The notes under the pieces are model-generated. The model worked only from the letters and a program-made list of their open reading frames with translations, made no database searches and had not been told where the DNA came from. This document shows, piece by piece, positions 17,966-26,959 of a stretch of 64,000 nucleotides of DNA; within the stretch, counting starts at the first letter, position 1; each line of letters opens with the position of its first letter. Source of the DNA: Chitinophagaceae bacterium (GTDB taxonomy: Bacteria > Bacteroidota > Bacteroidia > Chitinophagales > Chitinophagaceae); the NCBI GenBank assembly GCA_016713965.1, contig JADJOC010000004.1:1-64000 (forward strand), in the 5' to 3' direction. The position numbers were made by a program, and so were the translations under genes.

Positions 17966-18379
17966 TTATAAATATTGCTTAACAAATGCTTCGCAATACT
18001 CTTTAATTAACTGCCTTGCTTCTCCAAATTTTTGTTGAATTTCCTCATTTTTACCTTTAACCTTAGAAGGGTCAGGAAAATTGTGATGGAATTTTTGTGC
18101 TTTTGATGGGAAATATGGACAATGTTCTTTGGCGTTATCACATACTGTTATTACATAATCAAATTCAATGTTAGAATATTCATTTATATTATTTGATGAA
18201 TGCTGGGATATATCTATACCATCTTCCTTCATAACTGCTATGGCAAGTGGATTTACACCATGAGTTTCTATACCTGCGCTATATACTTCAGCCTTATCTG
18301 CGGCAAAATATCGCAAATAACCTTCTGCCATCTGGCTGCGGCAACTATTACCCGTACATAATACTAAAATCTTCTTCAT
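17966..18379 (-). CDS. arsC: Arsenate reductase, thioredoxin-coupled type
   Basis: A 137-residue low-molecular-weight phosphatase-fold reductase. The nucleophile loop is C8-TGNSCRS, and Cys80 and Cys87 (VCDNAKEHC) form the second and third redox cysteines of the thioredoxin-linked ArsC. It reduces arsenate to arsenite in the cytoplasm. The start overlaps the small upstream gene in an ATGA. It is the last gene of the arsR-arsM-small protein-arsC operon. No arsenite pump is visible nearby. Confidence 0.92.
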   Translation of the reverse strand: MKKILVLCTGNSCRSQMAEGYLRYFAADKAEVYSAGIETHGVNPLAIAVMKEDGIDISQHSSNNINEYSNIEFDYVITVCDNAKEHCPYFPSKAQKFHHNFPDPSKVKGKNEEIQQKFGEARQLIKEYCEAFVKQYL

Positions 18380-18507
18380 ACAGTATGTTTAAAAGGAATC
18401 AGCCAAATTAAATTGATAATTGTAAATTTTGGATCAAAGCCAAAAAGCAGGTTTAAAATGGCTACTGAAAATGTAATAACAATTGGTTTATAATATTTCT
18501 TATGCAT
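18376..18507 (-). CDS. 43-residue membrane protein between arsM and arsC
   Basis: A 43-residue ORF starting MHKKYYKPIV with one hydrophobic segment (about 9-21) and a second shorter one (about 31-38). A longer frame would start in the arsM coding end, but the ATG at 18505-18507 lies 4 bp after arsM and the stop overlaps arsC in an ATGA, so it is a real operon member by spacing. It is too small to be an ArsB or Acr3 pump. Function unknown. Confidence 0.55.
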   Translation of the reverse strand: MHKKYYKPIVITFSVAILNLLFGFDPKFTIINLIWLIPFKHTV

Positions 18508-18511
18508 AATA

Positions 18512-19357
18512 TTAGTTGCAGCATCCTGGTTGACAACATGCTGTTTTAGATAAAGGCTTTTCTGCATAAACAGTAACACTGAATATTCCTGTATTACCTG
18601 CTTTAAAACTAGTTATTTCTGCTTCGGCTAAATAATTTTTTAAAATATCATCAGGAATGATGATTGACTTTTCTTTTTGTATAATTATGTTAGTAAAGCC
18701 ATTTGCATTTATCAATTCCAAATACACTTCTTTCTGTATCGCACCCGATATACAACCTGCATACATTTCTGCGGCTTCCTGCAATGCTTTTGGCAGAATG
18801 CCTTTTAGTACCACATCGGAAATGCTAAAATGTCCGCCGGGTTTTAATACTCTGTATATGTCTTTTATCACTGCATCTTTATTGGGTACAAGGTTCAAAA
18901 CACAATTACTTACAACTACATCTGCAGTGTTTGCAGTTACAGGCATCTTCTCAATATCTCCTTGCCTGAACTCTACATTTTTGAAACCTAATTTATCTGC
19001 ATTGGCTCTAGCCTTATCAAGCATGGCAGTCGTAAAATCAATACCAATTACTTTTCCTTCTTCCCCCGTTTCTGACCTTGCTATAAAACAATCATTGCCA
19101 GCACCGCTACCTAAGTCAATCACTGTATCGCCTTTTTTTATTTTAGCAAATTGCGTTGGTAAGCCGCAACCCAAACCTAAGTCAGCATCAGGATTGTAAC
19201 CTTCCATTTTAGTATAATCATCACTCATGATGTTATATACTTCTCTGGAGCAGCCACCAGCACCACAGCAGGATGATTGATTGGTCTCTTTGTCCTGCAA
19301 AGCAATTTCACTGTATTTCTGCTTTACCATTTCTTTGAGCTGTTCGTCTGTTTGCAT
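18512..19357 (-). CDS. arsM: Arsenite methyltransferase
   Basis: A 281-residue SAM-dependent methyltransferase. The SAM motif VIDLGSGAGNDCF (about 77-89) and the VVSNCVLNLVP segment fit ArsM. N-terminal cysteines C30, C31 and C36 and a C-terminal Cys-rich tail (CCQPGCCN) supply arsenite ligands. It methylates arsenite with SAM and a thiol reductant, making volatile or less harmful species. Start ATG at 19355-19357 lies downstream of an ArsR-type 16-bp operator (19389-19404). Operon partner of arsR and arsC. Confidence 0.92.
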   Translation of the reverse strand: MQTDEQLKEMVKQKYSEIALQDKETNQSSCCGAGGCSREVYNIMSDDYTKMEGYNPDADLGLGCGLPTQFAKIKKGDTVIDLGSGAGNDCFIARSETGEEGKVIGIDFTTAMLDKARANADKLGFKNVEFRQGDIEKMPVTANTADVVVSNCVLNLVPNKDAVIKDIYRVLKPGGHFSISDVVLKGILPKALQEAAEMYAGCISGAIQKEVYLELINANGFTNIIIQKEKSIIIPDDILKNYLAEAEITSFKAGNTGIFSVTVYAEKPLSKTACCQPGCCN

Positions 19358-19388
19358 ATCGTTTATTTTTGTTCAATTAATTAGTGTA

Positions 19389-19404
19389 ATCGTAATATAC
19401 CGAT
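19389..19404 (-). promoter_or_regulatory. ArsR operator candidate between arsR and arsM
   Basis: ATCGTAATATACCGAT (ends ATCG/CGAT) resembles the site upstream of arsR (19771-19786); ten of sixteen positions read as inverted-repeat partners. It sits 32 bp upstream of arsM and would give separate control of the enzyme genes. Inference from sequence similarity. Confidence 0.55.
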
Positions 19405-19423
19405 GGTTATTTGCAAAAAAATA

Positions 19424-19756
19424 TCAACAACACTTAGCTGCCGGTACTTTATAATTTACAAATATTTCATTTAATAAATTCTTAGCTGTATTCCATTCTT
19501 TTTCATCAATACAGTAACACACTTTTGCACCTTCAATATCGCCCTTAATCAAACCTGCGTCTTTTAATTCTTTCAAGTGCTGTGATACCGTACTTTGTGA
19601 TAATGGCAGCTCGTCCACAATATCACCACAAATACAGGCCTGCTTCCTTATTAAGAGTTTCAAGATAGCAATTCTTGCAGGGTGGGACAGGGCTTTAGCA
19701 TATTTTGCTACTCGGTTATCTTTTACTGAAAATTCTTCTGACTTAGTTGCACCCAT
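19424..19756 (-). CDS. arsR: ArsR-family repressor
   Basis: A 110-residue winged-helix repressor starting at MGATKSEEF (the TTG at 19777 would add seven residues and would begin inside the operator). The HTH core is SHPARIAILKLL plus LSQSTVSQHLKELKDAGLI, with an arsenic-binding-style ACICGDIV before it and a CC near the C-terminus (AAKCC). It would repress the operon until arsenite binds. The 16-bp inverted repeat overlapping its start region is its own operator candidate. Confidence 0.9.
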   Translation of the reverse strand: MGATKSEEFSVKDNRVAKYAKALSHPARIAILKLLIRKQACICGDIVDELPLSQSTVSQHLKELKDAGLIKGDIEGAKVCYCIDEKEWNTAKNLLNEIFVNYKVPAAKCC

Positions 19757-19770
19757 TAATTTATTGTTAT

Positions 19771-19786
19771 ATCGCAATATTACGAT
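19771..19786 (-). promoter_or_regulatory. ArsR operator overlapping the arsR promoter
   Basis: ATCGCAATATTACGAT (+ strand) is an inverted repeat with one mismatched pair. On the - strand it overlaps a Bacteroidota-like -7 element TAATATTG, with TTG of a -33 element 20 bp upstream. This fits repression by promoter blocking. The promoter call is an inference from consensus matching. Confidence 0.65.
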
Positions 19787-19866
19787 TAATATTTTAATTG
19801 TACAAATTTTCTTTTAAAATAGCAGGGCAAAGTAATTTATGAGTAAGAAAAGAGGTCATTTGATAC

Positions 19867-22587
19867 TTAATAAGTAAATGTTAACCCTGCGCCTAACCCC
19901 ATGTCGCTATCATAATGGGTAGAAGCAGAAATATATTTTGTAAGGATATAACGGAAGCCTGCCATATATTCCTTGTCTGTATTAATCATCATATTAAAGC
20001 GTAAACGTGGAGTAACCGGCACATCCTCCCGACCCAATTGAAAACGGAATTTTCCATTTCCATCTACTCTTGCATCGGCAACAAACAACATGGGCAGGGT
20101 ATAAGCAATACCTGCAATTATCGTTTTGCGATTTAGCTTATTGCTTTTTTGGCCGAACCAGTTTCTATCTTCATTACCAAAAATATTTTTAGGGCCACCT
20201 TCTACTTTGTAATGATAGTCAAACCCAATATATGGATACCACCATTGCATTCGCCCTAAGTAGCGGCCAACCATTGTTTCGCTTTCGTACCCGTGCATAT
20301 CATGGTATCCTAAATGCCATATTGTGCTTGCTTTCCACCGGGTTTGCGAAAACATAAATTCTCCATCGCTGCCGTTACTTTCTATTCCTATCCTTCCCAT
20401 GGGATGAAACCTGCGGTCTTCAGAATTAAGGCCTCGTTTGGCTATTTTTTCGCTTGTAATATCTGTTTTATCTACCAGTGGGTTATCATAACTAAAAACC
20501 CTACCCATGCCTGCCATCATGTGGTACAAAATATGGCAATGGAAAAACCAATCGCCACCGGCTTCCGAAGCATTAAATTCAATGGTATCACGTTCCATAG
20601 GCATAATGTCAATTATATTTTTCATAATAGCGTTTTCTCCCTGCCCGTTCAATAGCCTGAAATCATGGCCGTGCAGGTGCATGGGGTGCCGCATCATGCT
20701 GTTATTGAACATAATAATTCTAACATTTTCCCCTTTCCTTATCAGGATTTTATCGCTTTCGGAAACAACTTTATTATCGAGGCTCCACACATAACGGTTC
20801 ATGTTGCCGGTTAAATCAAATTTTAATTCTTTCCACTGGCCGGTTGGCAAAGTTGTTTTTTGGGGGGCACGCAACATGCCATAATTAAGCGATACTATAT
20901 CTCCGGCGCCTTCATCCATACCGGGCATACTATCGTTACCGTGGCTCATCTGCATTTTTTTGCTTTGTGTTGCACTTACAGGTTTTTCAGGCCCTGTTAT
21001 TTCTGGGTACATAACAGTGTTCATATCCATTACCTGGTACTGCATTGCCATGCCTTCCATTTCAATCATATTGCCTTTCATGTCCATCATATCATTCATC
21101 ATCTTCATGCCTGCGAAATATTTAGGACGGCTCAATTTTACAGCGGGTACTTTTTCGCCACTGCCCAGCCATAAGGAAGCGTATTTTGTACGGTCTTCAG
21201 GAGTTACCAAAAATTCATAGCTTTTATTTTCGGGAATGGTTACTACAACATCGTAAGTTTCTGAAACGGCAATGATTAACCTATCCACTTCAACAGGCTC
21301 TACATCGTTTCCATCAGTGGCTACCACCGTTATTTTACCGCCGGAATAGCTAAGCCAAAAATAATCAGATGCACCGGCGTTGGCTATACGAAGCCTTACC
21401 TTATCACCTGCTTTAAATTGTGGCTGCTCGTTTTGATTTTTACCGTTTATTAAAAAATTATCATAATAAATATCAGTCAGATCCATCGCATTCATCCGCT
21501 TCCATTCATTGGTAACCTTTGTTTTAAAATGCCCTTGCTTTATAGCTTCTGCATAGCTTTGCGTTGCACCTTTTTGTACCGCAAACCAATCTGTTGCAGC
21601 TCTAAGGCTGCGGTGCACTTCTTTGGGTTTCATGTCTATCCACTCACTCAAAACAACAGGTAGGGTAGGTATATCCCATTCTTGCTTTTTATTCATGATA
21701 AAAGCACCGTACATACCAACTTGCTCCTGCAAGCCTAAGTGGCTATGGTACCAATGTGTACCATGCTGCCCAATAGGAAACTTGTATAAATAAGTAGCCC
21801 CTGGTTGTATAGGCATTTGTGTCAAAAAGGGAACGCCATCCATTTTATTAGGTAAAAACAAGCCATGCCAGTGCAGGGATGTTTTTTCTTTTAATAAATT
21901 ATGTACCCAGATTTCTGCGGTATCACCTTCCGTAAAGGTAAGTGTAGGCATAGGTATCTGCCCATTTACTGCAATAGCACGTTTCGATTTTTTTCCAAAT
22001 GTTACCATGGTATCCTGTATATATAAATGATAAACTACAGTTCTGGGCGGGATATTAGTGGTAATAGTTTTTATGGGCCCTAAATTTGCCTTGGCTTTTT
22101 TTATATTATCCATTGCGCTGTTATCATCCATTTGCATGCCGTCCATATCATCCATTATTTTATCACCGTCCTTCACAGGTGTTGTCGTATCATCATGCAT
22201 ATTAGTATTTGCATTGGCTTTAGGCTTTTCCTTTATTAGCTTCATGCCACACTTAGGGCAATTACCTGGTTGGGTAGTGTGTATTTCGGGATGCATGGGG
22301 CAAGTGTAGGTTATAGGTTGTGGCTGGCTATTAGAAGACTTTTTTAATTCACCTGATTTTTTAATTGCAGGTTTAGATACGACCTTTGTCTTTTCCTTAA
22401 CCAGCTTCATACCACATTTTGGGCAGTTGCCAGGCTTGGAAGCATGTATTTCGGGGTGCATGGGGCAAGTGTAGGTTACCTGCTGCTGCTTTTTCTCATT
22501 TTTACTCATGTCCATTCCTGGCATATCCTGCGCCTGTGCAAAGGAATAGAAGGAAAGAAGGAATATTATAATGGGTATTTTTTTCAT
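19867..22587 (-). CDS. Multicopper oxidase with metal-binding repeats and CopB-like barrel
   Basis: A ~906-residue CopA-type oxidase. After a signal peptide (AQAQD) there are two copies of a YTCPMHPEIH...NCPKCGMKL metal-binding module (about 35-60 and 92-117). Three cupredoxin domains follow, with copper motifs HWHGLFLP, HGTHWYHSHLG, HPMHLHGHDF and HCHILYHMMAGM, plus Met-rich stretches near 490-550. The last ~180 residues (FMFSQTRW..., ending in a strand-rich tail) look like the outer-membrane CopB barrel, so CopA and CopB are fused. It oxidises and sequesters periplasmic copper. Start chosen at MKKIPIIIF, giving a normal signal peptide and a 10-bp gap to copB. Confidence 0.9.
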   Translation of the reverse strand: MKKIPIIIFLLSFYSFAQAQDMPGMDMSKNEKKQQQVTYTCPMHPEIHASKPGNCPKCGMKLVKEKTKVVSKPAIKKSGELKKSSNSQPQPITYTCPMHPEIHTTQPGNCPKCGMKLIKEKPKANANTNMHDDTTTPVKDGDKIMDDMDGMQMDDNSAMDNIKKAKANLGPIKTITTNIPPRTVVYHLYIQDTMVTFGKKSKRAIAVNGQIPMPTLTFTEGDTAEIWVHNLLKEKTSLHWHGLFLPNKMDGVPFLTQMPIQPGATYLYKFPIGQHGTHWYHSHLGLQEQVGMYGAFIMNKKQEWDIPTLPVVLSEWIDMKPKEVHRSLRAATDWFAVQKGATQSYAEAIKQGHFKTKVTNEWKRMNAMDLTDIYYDNFLINGKNQNEQPQFKAGDKVRLRIANAGASDYFWLSYSGGKITVVATDGNDVEPVEVDRLIIAVSETYDVVVTIPENKSYEFLVTPEDRTKYASLWLGSGEKVPAVKLSRPKYFAGMKMMNDMMDMKGNMIEMEGMAMQYQVMDMNTVMYPEITGPEKPVSATQSKKMQMSHGNDSMPGMDEGAGDIVSLNYGMLRAPQKTTLPTGQWKELKFDLTGNMNRYVWSLDNKVVSESDKILIRKGENVRIIMFNNSMMRHPMHLHGHDFRLLNGQGENAIMKNIIDIMPMERDTIEFNASEAGGDWFFHCHILYHMMAGMGRVFSYDNPLVDKTDITSEKIAKRGLNSEDRRFHPMGRIGIESNGSDGEFMFSQTRWKASTIWHLGYHDMHGYESETMVGRYLGRMQWWYPYIGFDYHYKVEGGPKNIFGNEDRNWFGQKSNKLNRKTIIAGIAYTLPMLFVADARVDGNGKFRFQLGREDVPVTPRLRFNMMINTDKEYMAGFRYILTKYISASTHYDSDMGLGAGLTFTY

Positions 22588-22597
22588 TTTTATTTTT

Positions 22598-24637
22598 TTA
22601 TTTTTTGACTGATAACATACTTGCATTGATAGCCACAACAACTGTGCTTACTGTCATTAAGACTGCACCTGCTGCCGGGCTTAATAAGATCCCTTGCTTG
22701 TACAAAATACCTGCTGCCAAAGGCAATGCAATAACATTGTATCCTGTTGCCCAAATTAAATTCTGTATCATTTTACGATAAGTAGCTTTGCCAAATAAAA
22801 TTAAACTCACAATATCTTTTGGGTTGCTATTTACTAAAACAATCCCTGCGGTTTCGGCTGCAATATCGCTACCGCTGCCCACAGCAATACCAATATCGGC
22901 TTGGGCTAATGCTGGTGCATCATTTACGCCGTCGCCTGTCATAGCAACAAACTCATCTTTACTTTGAAGGTCTTTTATTTTCTCTAATTTCTGATGCGGT
23001 AACACTTCTGCAAAAAAACTATCCATGCCTAAAGTATCGCTTACACTTTTTGCAACCTTGCTATTATCACCTGTAAGCAGAATTGATTTGATATTGTTTT
23101 GTTTTAAAGTCTTGATGGCTTCTGCTGATTCTGGTCTTATTTCATCCGACAATGCTATGTAACCTGCTAATTGATTATTAACAATTACAAACACTACAGT
23201 TTCTGTATCATTAGCTGTAAAGCCATCGGGAGGCGTAATATTTTTTTCTTTTAAATAACCGGGGCTAACCACCAACACTTTTTTGCCCTCTACAGTTGCT
23301 TCAACTCCTTTCCCTGTAATGGCATTAAAATTTTCTGTTGCAGGAATTGTGATAGATAATTCTTTTATTTTTTGCAAAATGCCTGTTGCAATAGGATGCT
23401 CAGATTTTTGTTCCAATGCAGATGCCAAACGGATGATTTCGTTTTCGGAAAACTCCTTTTGCAGCGATACAATTTTAGATACTTCAAACTTACCAACGGT
23501 TAATGTTCCTGTTTTGTCAAAAACAATGGTCGTTATTTTTCTTGCATTTTCAAATGCTGTTCTGTTTTTAATAAGTAACCCATTTTTTGCTGACAATGCT
23601 GTTGATTTTGCAACAACTAAAGGAACTGCCAAACCCAAAGCATGAGGGCAACAAATAACAATTACTGTTACCATCCTTTCCATTGCAAATGCAATTGATT
23701 GACCTGTGAGATACCAATATAAAAATGTGGTAATGCCTGTAACCAATGCAATGATGGTTAGCCATCTTGCTGCTTTATCTGCTAAAAGTTGTGTTTGTGA
23801 TTTTGATTTTTGTGCATCGTCCACCAACTTTATAACCTGCGATAAATAAGAGTCTTTTGCAGCATGAGAAACGGTAACTTTTATTGAGCCGTTGCCATTG
23901 ATTGCACCTGCAATTACTTTATCGCCTTTTACTTTTTGTACTGGTTTGCTTTCGCCTGTAAGCATACTTTCGTTGAGGTAACTTTCGCCCTCTAATATTA
24001 TTCCGTCGGCTGCCACTTTTTCGCCTGGCTTAACTAAAATAATATCGTTCTCTTTAAGTGTGTCTGTCTTTACATCATGCACCATGTTCGGCATTACCAT
24101 GTGTGCATCGGCTGGCATAAGCTGCACTAATAATTCTAATTCTTTGGATGCCCCTGCAACTGATTTCATTTCTACCCAATGCCCTAAAAGCATTATGAGT
24201 ATTAACGTTGCCAACTCCCAAAAGAAGTCCATGCCCTGCAAACCAAATACAATGGCAACGCTGTAGATGTATGCAACTGTAATGGCGAAGCCAATTAAAA
24301 ACATCATGCCGGGGTTCTTTGCTTTTACTTCGTCTGCCAACCCCTTTAAAAATGGAAAACCACCATAAAAGAAAACAATAGAGGATAGGGCAAACAATAC
24401 ATATTTTGAACCCGGAAAATTTATATGAATATTCAGCCAATGCTGTATCATTTCTGATAGCAGCATAATGAGAATAGTTAATACAAGTACTACATAAAAC
24501 CGCTTTTTAAAATCGGCAATCATCATGGCATGATGATTATGCCCTGCCATGCCCATTGATGGGTTTGCACCATGCTGCATACTACTTATGTCATGCCCTG
24601 CATGGGTTTCTTTATTTGCCGTATGTTGATGTTCCAT
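22598..24637 (-). CDS. copB: Copper-exporting P1B-type ATPase CopB
   Basis: A 679-residue heavy-metal ATPase. The N-terminus is His/Met-rich (MEHQHTANKETHAGHD...) and lacks CxxC HMA domains. The transmembrane metal motif is C330-P-H332, as in CopB-type ATPases thought to move Cu/Ag, and phosphorylation site D374 is in DKTGTLT; TGDGVND-like GDGVNDAP closes the P domain. It exports copper to the periplasm, where the oxidase encoded just downstream acts. Operon: the small haem-binding gene lies 90 bp upstream, the oxidase 10 bp downstream. Confidence 0.92.
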   Translation of the reverse strand: MEHQHTANKETHAGHDISSMQHGANPSMGMAGHNHHAMMIADFKKRFYVVLVLTILIMLLSEMIQHWLNIHINFPGSKYVLFALSSIVFFYGGFPFLKGLADEVKAKNPGMMFLIGFAITVAYIYSVAIVFGLQGMDFFWELATLILIMLLGHWVEMKSVAGASKELELLVQLMPADAHMVMPNMVHDVKTDTLKENDIILVKPGEKVAADGIILEGESYLNESMLTGESKPVQKVKGDKVIAGAINGNGSIKVTVSHAAKDSYLSQVIKLVDDAQKSKSQTQLLADKAARWLTIIALVTGITTFLYWYLTGQSIAFAMERMVTVIVICCPHALGLAVPLVVAKSTALSAKNGLLIKNRTAFENARKITTIVFDKTGTLTVGKFEVSKIVSLQKEFSENEIIRLASALEQKSEHPIATGILQKIKELSITIPATENFNAITGKGVEATVEGKKVLVVSPGYLKEKNITPPDGFTANDTETVVFVIVNNQLAGYIALSDEIRPESAEAIKTLKQNNIKSILLTGDNSKVAKSVSDTLGMDSFFAEVLPHQKLEKIKDLQSKDEFVAMTGDGVNDAPALAQADIGIAVGSGSDIAAETAGIVLVNSNPKDIVSLILFGKATYRKMIQNLIWATGYNVIALPLAAGILYKQGILLSPAAGAVLMTVSTVVVAINASMLSVKK

Positions 24638-24727
24638 ATAAATAATTTTATTTACAACAATCTTTTTTTCGAATAAAGATTGCTTTAAAAATGCTGATTA
24701 ATATTTGTTTTATTTTACGCATCGCTT

Positions 24728-25192
24728 TTAATTATTTGCAGAAAGGCTGTCTGCTTTATTGTTCATCCAATCCATGATTAAAACTTTTTCTTCTTTAGTA
24801 AGGTTTGCTTTTTTGTGCATCATTTTATAAGAAGATAAAGGCATTTCATCATCTTTAATTTGATTGGCAATGCCCATTAACTTACTTATTTGCCTGCGGC
24901 TTGTATAGCTGCCAAATTCATTAAAATTAAGTTCCTCCTTTCCATTTTTTATATGCCTTGCCATCATCCATGCCATTGGCTGAATATTTGAATACCAGGG
25001 ATAACCACTGTTATTACTGTGGCAATCATAACAGGCATTTTGCAGGATTGCTGTAACAGTATCAGGCACTGCAAATAATTTGTTGAAATCAGTTGCCAAC
25101 AATTCCTTGCTTTTATTATGTGCAGGCTGTATAAACTGAATGGCAATGAATACAACCAATAAAGCCAATAGTATTTTCTTTATCCGGCTCAC
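24728..25192 (-). CDS. Haem-binding-domain protein with CxxCH
   Basis: A 154-residue protein: an N-terminal membrane anchor (about 6-22) and a C-type-haem motif CYDCH in NACYDCHSNNSGYPWYSNIQ, followed by WMMARHIKNGKEELNF and RRQISKLMGIANQIKDDEMP, the pattern of the Bacteroidota haem-binding-domain family often found in metal operons. It starts with GTG 2 bp after the upstream DUF3347 gene. It would sit in the periplasm and carry haem c; a redox partner role for copper oxidation is inference. Confidence 0.8.
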   Translation of the reverse strand: MSRIKKILLALLVVFIAIQFIQPAHNKSKELLATDFNKLFAVPDTVTAILQNACYDCHSNNSGYPWYSNIQPMAWMMARHIKNGKEELNFNEFGSYTSRRQISKLMGIANQIKDDEMPLSSYKMMHKKANLTKEEKVLIMDWMNNKADSLSANN

Positions 25193-25194
25193 GA

Positions 25195-25824
25195 TTATTT
25201 GATGGTTTCTTTAACCGTACCGCAATCAGGCATTTGGCTTCCTAAATATGGGTTTTTGATTTCCTTTACCTCGCTAATCCATATCGCACCTTTGCCATCA
25301 TTTACCATCGGGCAAAAATCTTTGTACAGGGTTTGCCCACCATTACCAAAGGTTTTTATAAAGTCTGCCATATCTTTGCTCAACATTTCAAAATGTTCCC
25401 TCTGGTGATCAATTTTTCCTGCATTTGCGCCGATATGTTCACCATGTTCTTTCATATCATCGGCTATATCCCTGTAACCATTTGTCTGTTTATCCGATAA
25501 GCTTTTTATGTCAACTTTTGCTAATGTAGCAACGATTGTATTGCCTGCCGCTGCTGCATCCTTGCTGTTATCTTTTGCCAAAGCATTTTTTAATTGCAGG
25601 TAGCCTGTTATTAACTCGTTGGCAGGAAATTTCACTACACTTGTTACTGGCGTACTTCCTGTGCCTGCTGTATCGTTTGTTACTTGTTTTACTTGTTGAT
25701 GTGTTGCCATTGCTGTATCGCTTTTTGCATCACCTTGTTTTGTATCTGCGGTTTGATTGCTGCTGTTGTTACAGGCTGCTAAACCGGTGGCTGCTATTGC
25801 AAAGCCTATTAATATATTTTTCAT
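25195..25824 (-). CDS. DUF3347 periplasmic lipoprotein
   Basis: A 209-residue lipoprotein (signal, then Cys18 in LAACNN, followed by a Thr/Gln/Ala-rich linker to about 65). The DUF3347 domain shows ELITGYLQLKNALAKDNS and the C-terminal DFCPMVNDGKGAIW...NPYLGSQMPDCGTV, with CPM and a final Cys that could bind copper. It is one of two tandem DUF3347 genes in the copper operon. Likely a periplasmic copper-binding protein. Confidence 0.8.
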   Translation of the reverse strand: MKNILIGFAIAATGLAACNNSSNQTADTKQGDAKSDTAMATHQQVKQVTNDTAGTGSTPVTSVVKFPANELITGYLQLKNALAKDNSKDAAAAGNTIVATLAKVDIKSLSDKQTNGYRDIADDMKEHGEHIGANAGKIDHQREHFEMLSKDMADFIKTFGNGGQTLYKDFCPMVNDGKGAIWISEVKEIKNPYLGSQMPDCGTVKETIK

Positions 25825-25890
25825 TTTAGTATTGTTTTAATAATGCCCTTAGCCCTTCATGTACTGAAAGGCTGTGAGCAGGTGAATAAA

Positions 25891-26385
25891 TTATAAAGTT
25901 GTTTTTACGCTGCCGCAGGTAAGCATGGCACTACCGTAATAGGGATTTTTAATTGTCTTATCATTGCTTAGCCATGATGCTTTTTTCATGGGGTAATATT
26001 GCTGGTAAACAGGTTCGGCAGATAGCTTTACCGATTTAGCCAATTCAAACATATTGTTTGATAAGGTGGCAAATTTTTCCCTTTGTACTTTGATGTTGCT
26101 TGATTGGAAAATGGCATCTGCATCTTTTAACAAGGTCGCCCTGGTATCATCATTTACGATAGCTGCATCTGCGTTGTTAATGGCTTTTACCAGTTCTCCA
26201 GCACTTGCAGCGGCAGTGGTTGCATTGCTCTTTACCAAATGATCTTTTAACTGGTAATAGGCATTTAAAAATTGTACAGTTTGTGGTTTTGTACTATCCT
26301 CCCGCAAAGACGGGACAAGTTGTGCAAAGCTGTTTTGAGTGAATGCTGTTGCAATTAATGCAAGCATTAAAAATATTTTTTTCAT
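25891..26385 (-). CDS. DUF3347 periplasmic protein (second copy)
   Basis: A 164-residue exported protein with a signal peptide ending near residue 21 (FAQLV). It contains the DUF3347 pattern QFLNAYYQLKDHLVKSNATT and YQQYYPMKKASWLS...NPYYGSAMLTCGSV; unlike the neighbour it has YYPM in place of FCPM but keeps the final Cys. Paralogue of the gene downstream, 66 bp away. Likely periplasmic copper binding. Confidence 0.78.
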   Translation of the reverse strand: MKKIFLMLALIATAFTQNSFAQLVPSLREDSTKPQTVQFLNAYYQLKDHLVKSNATTAAASAGELVKAINNADAAIVNDDTRATLLKDADAIFQSSNIKVQREKFATLSNNMFELAKSVKLSAEPVYQQYYPMKKASWLSNDKTIKNPYYGSAMLTCGSVKTTL

Positions 26386-26460
26386 TTTAATTTGATTTTA
26401 TGTTGAATACAATAATTAAGGCATAACAATGCCCATCATGCTGGAAAACATAAAATCAAA

Positions 26461-26907
26461 TCATATCTGAAAACTCTGAATAGCTATGCGTATGTCGGGG
26501 ATGGGTGGATGATGGTCACGAACAAAGTATTTGGTGGAAGTATTTACCTGTGAGGGATAAGAAATATTTATGTCATAGCAGGTTGCAACAAATGCTGTAA
26601 AAAATACAGGGCTTAATAATTTAGCCACTTGCGGAATTGCTTTATCCGTTTGTGAAACTTTCAGCACTTTATCATTGCAGCAATCATCTTTCTTCTCGCT
26701 ATCAGTATGTTTATGGTCTTGCTTTTCGTGGTGATGTTTTTTACCATCTGCATGAATATGCACTTCCTTTGCTTCTTTTTCGTGGTGATGAGTGGTATTA
26801 AAGCCCATATCTACACCAATGGCACAAGCAAAGCCTACCACCATATTGAAACTGAATACGATTAGCAGAAAAGCTGCTTTTAGTTGTATGGAAATTGTTT
26901 TATTCAT
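26461..26907 (-). CDS. His-rich HYC_CC_PP-type small protein
   Basis: A 148-residue protein with an N-terminal membrane segment (about 11-29), a His/Lys/Glu-rich region (THHHEKEAKEVHIHADG and more), then CCND and a C-terminal tail with DHHPPIPDIR. This matches the HYC_CC_PP family found in Bacteroidota copper gene clusters. The His-rich part is a likely metal buffer. It lies between the HMA-MauE gene and the DUF3347 genes in the operon. Confidence 0.75.
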   Translation of the reverse strand: MNKTISIQLKAAFLLIVFSFNMVVGFACAIGVDMGFNTTHHHEKEAKEVHIHADGKKHHHEKQDHKHTDSEKKDDCCNDKVLKVSQTDKAIPQVAKLLSPVFFTAFVATCYDINISYPSQVNTSTKYFVRDHHPPIPDIRIAIQSFQI

Positions 26908-26959
26908 TATTTGCTGGTATAAAGATACTACTATTTAAAAAACTGGTATAAATCAACGT

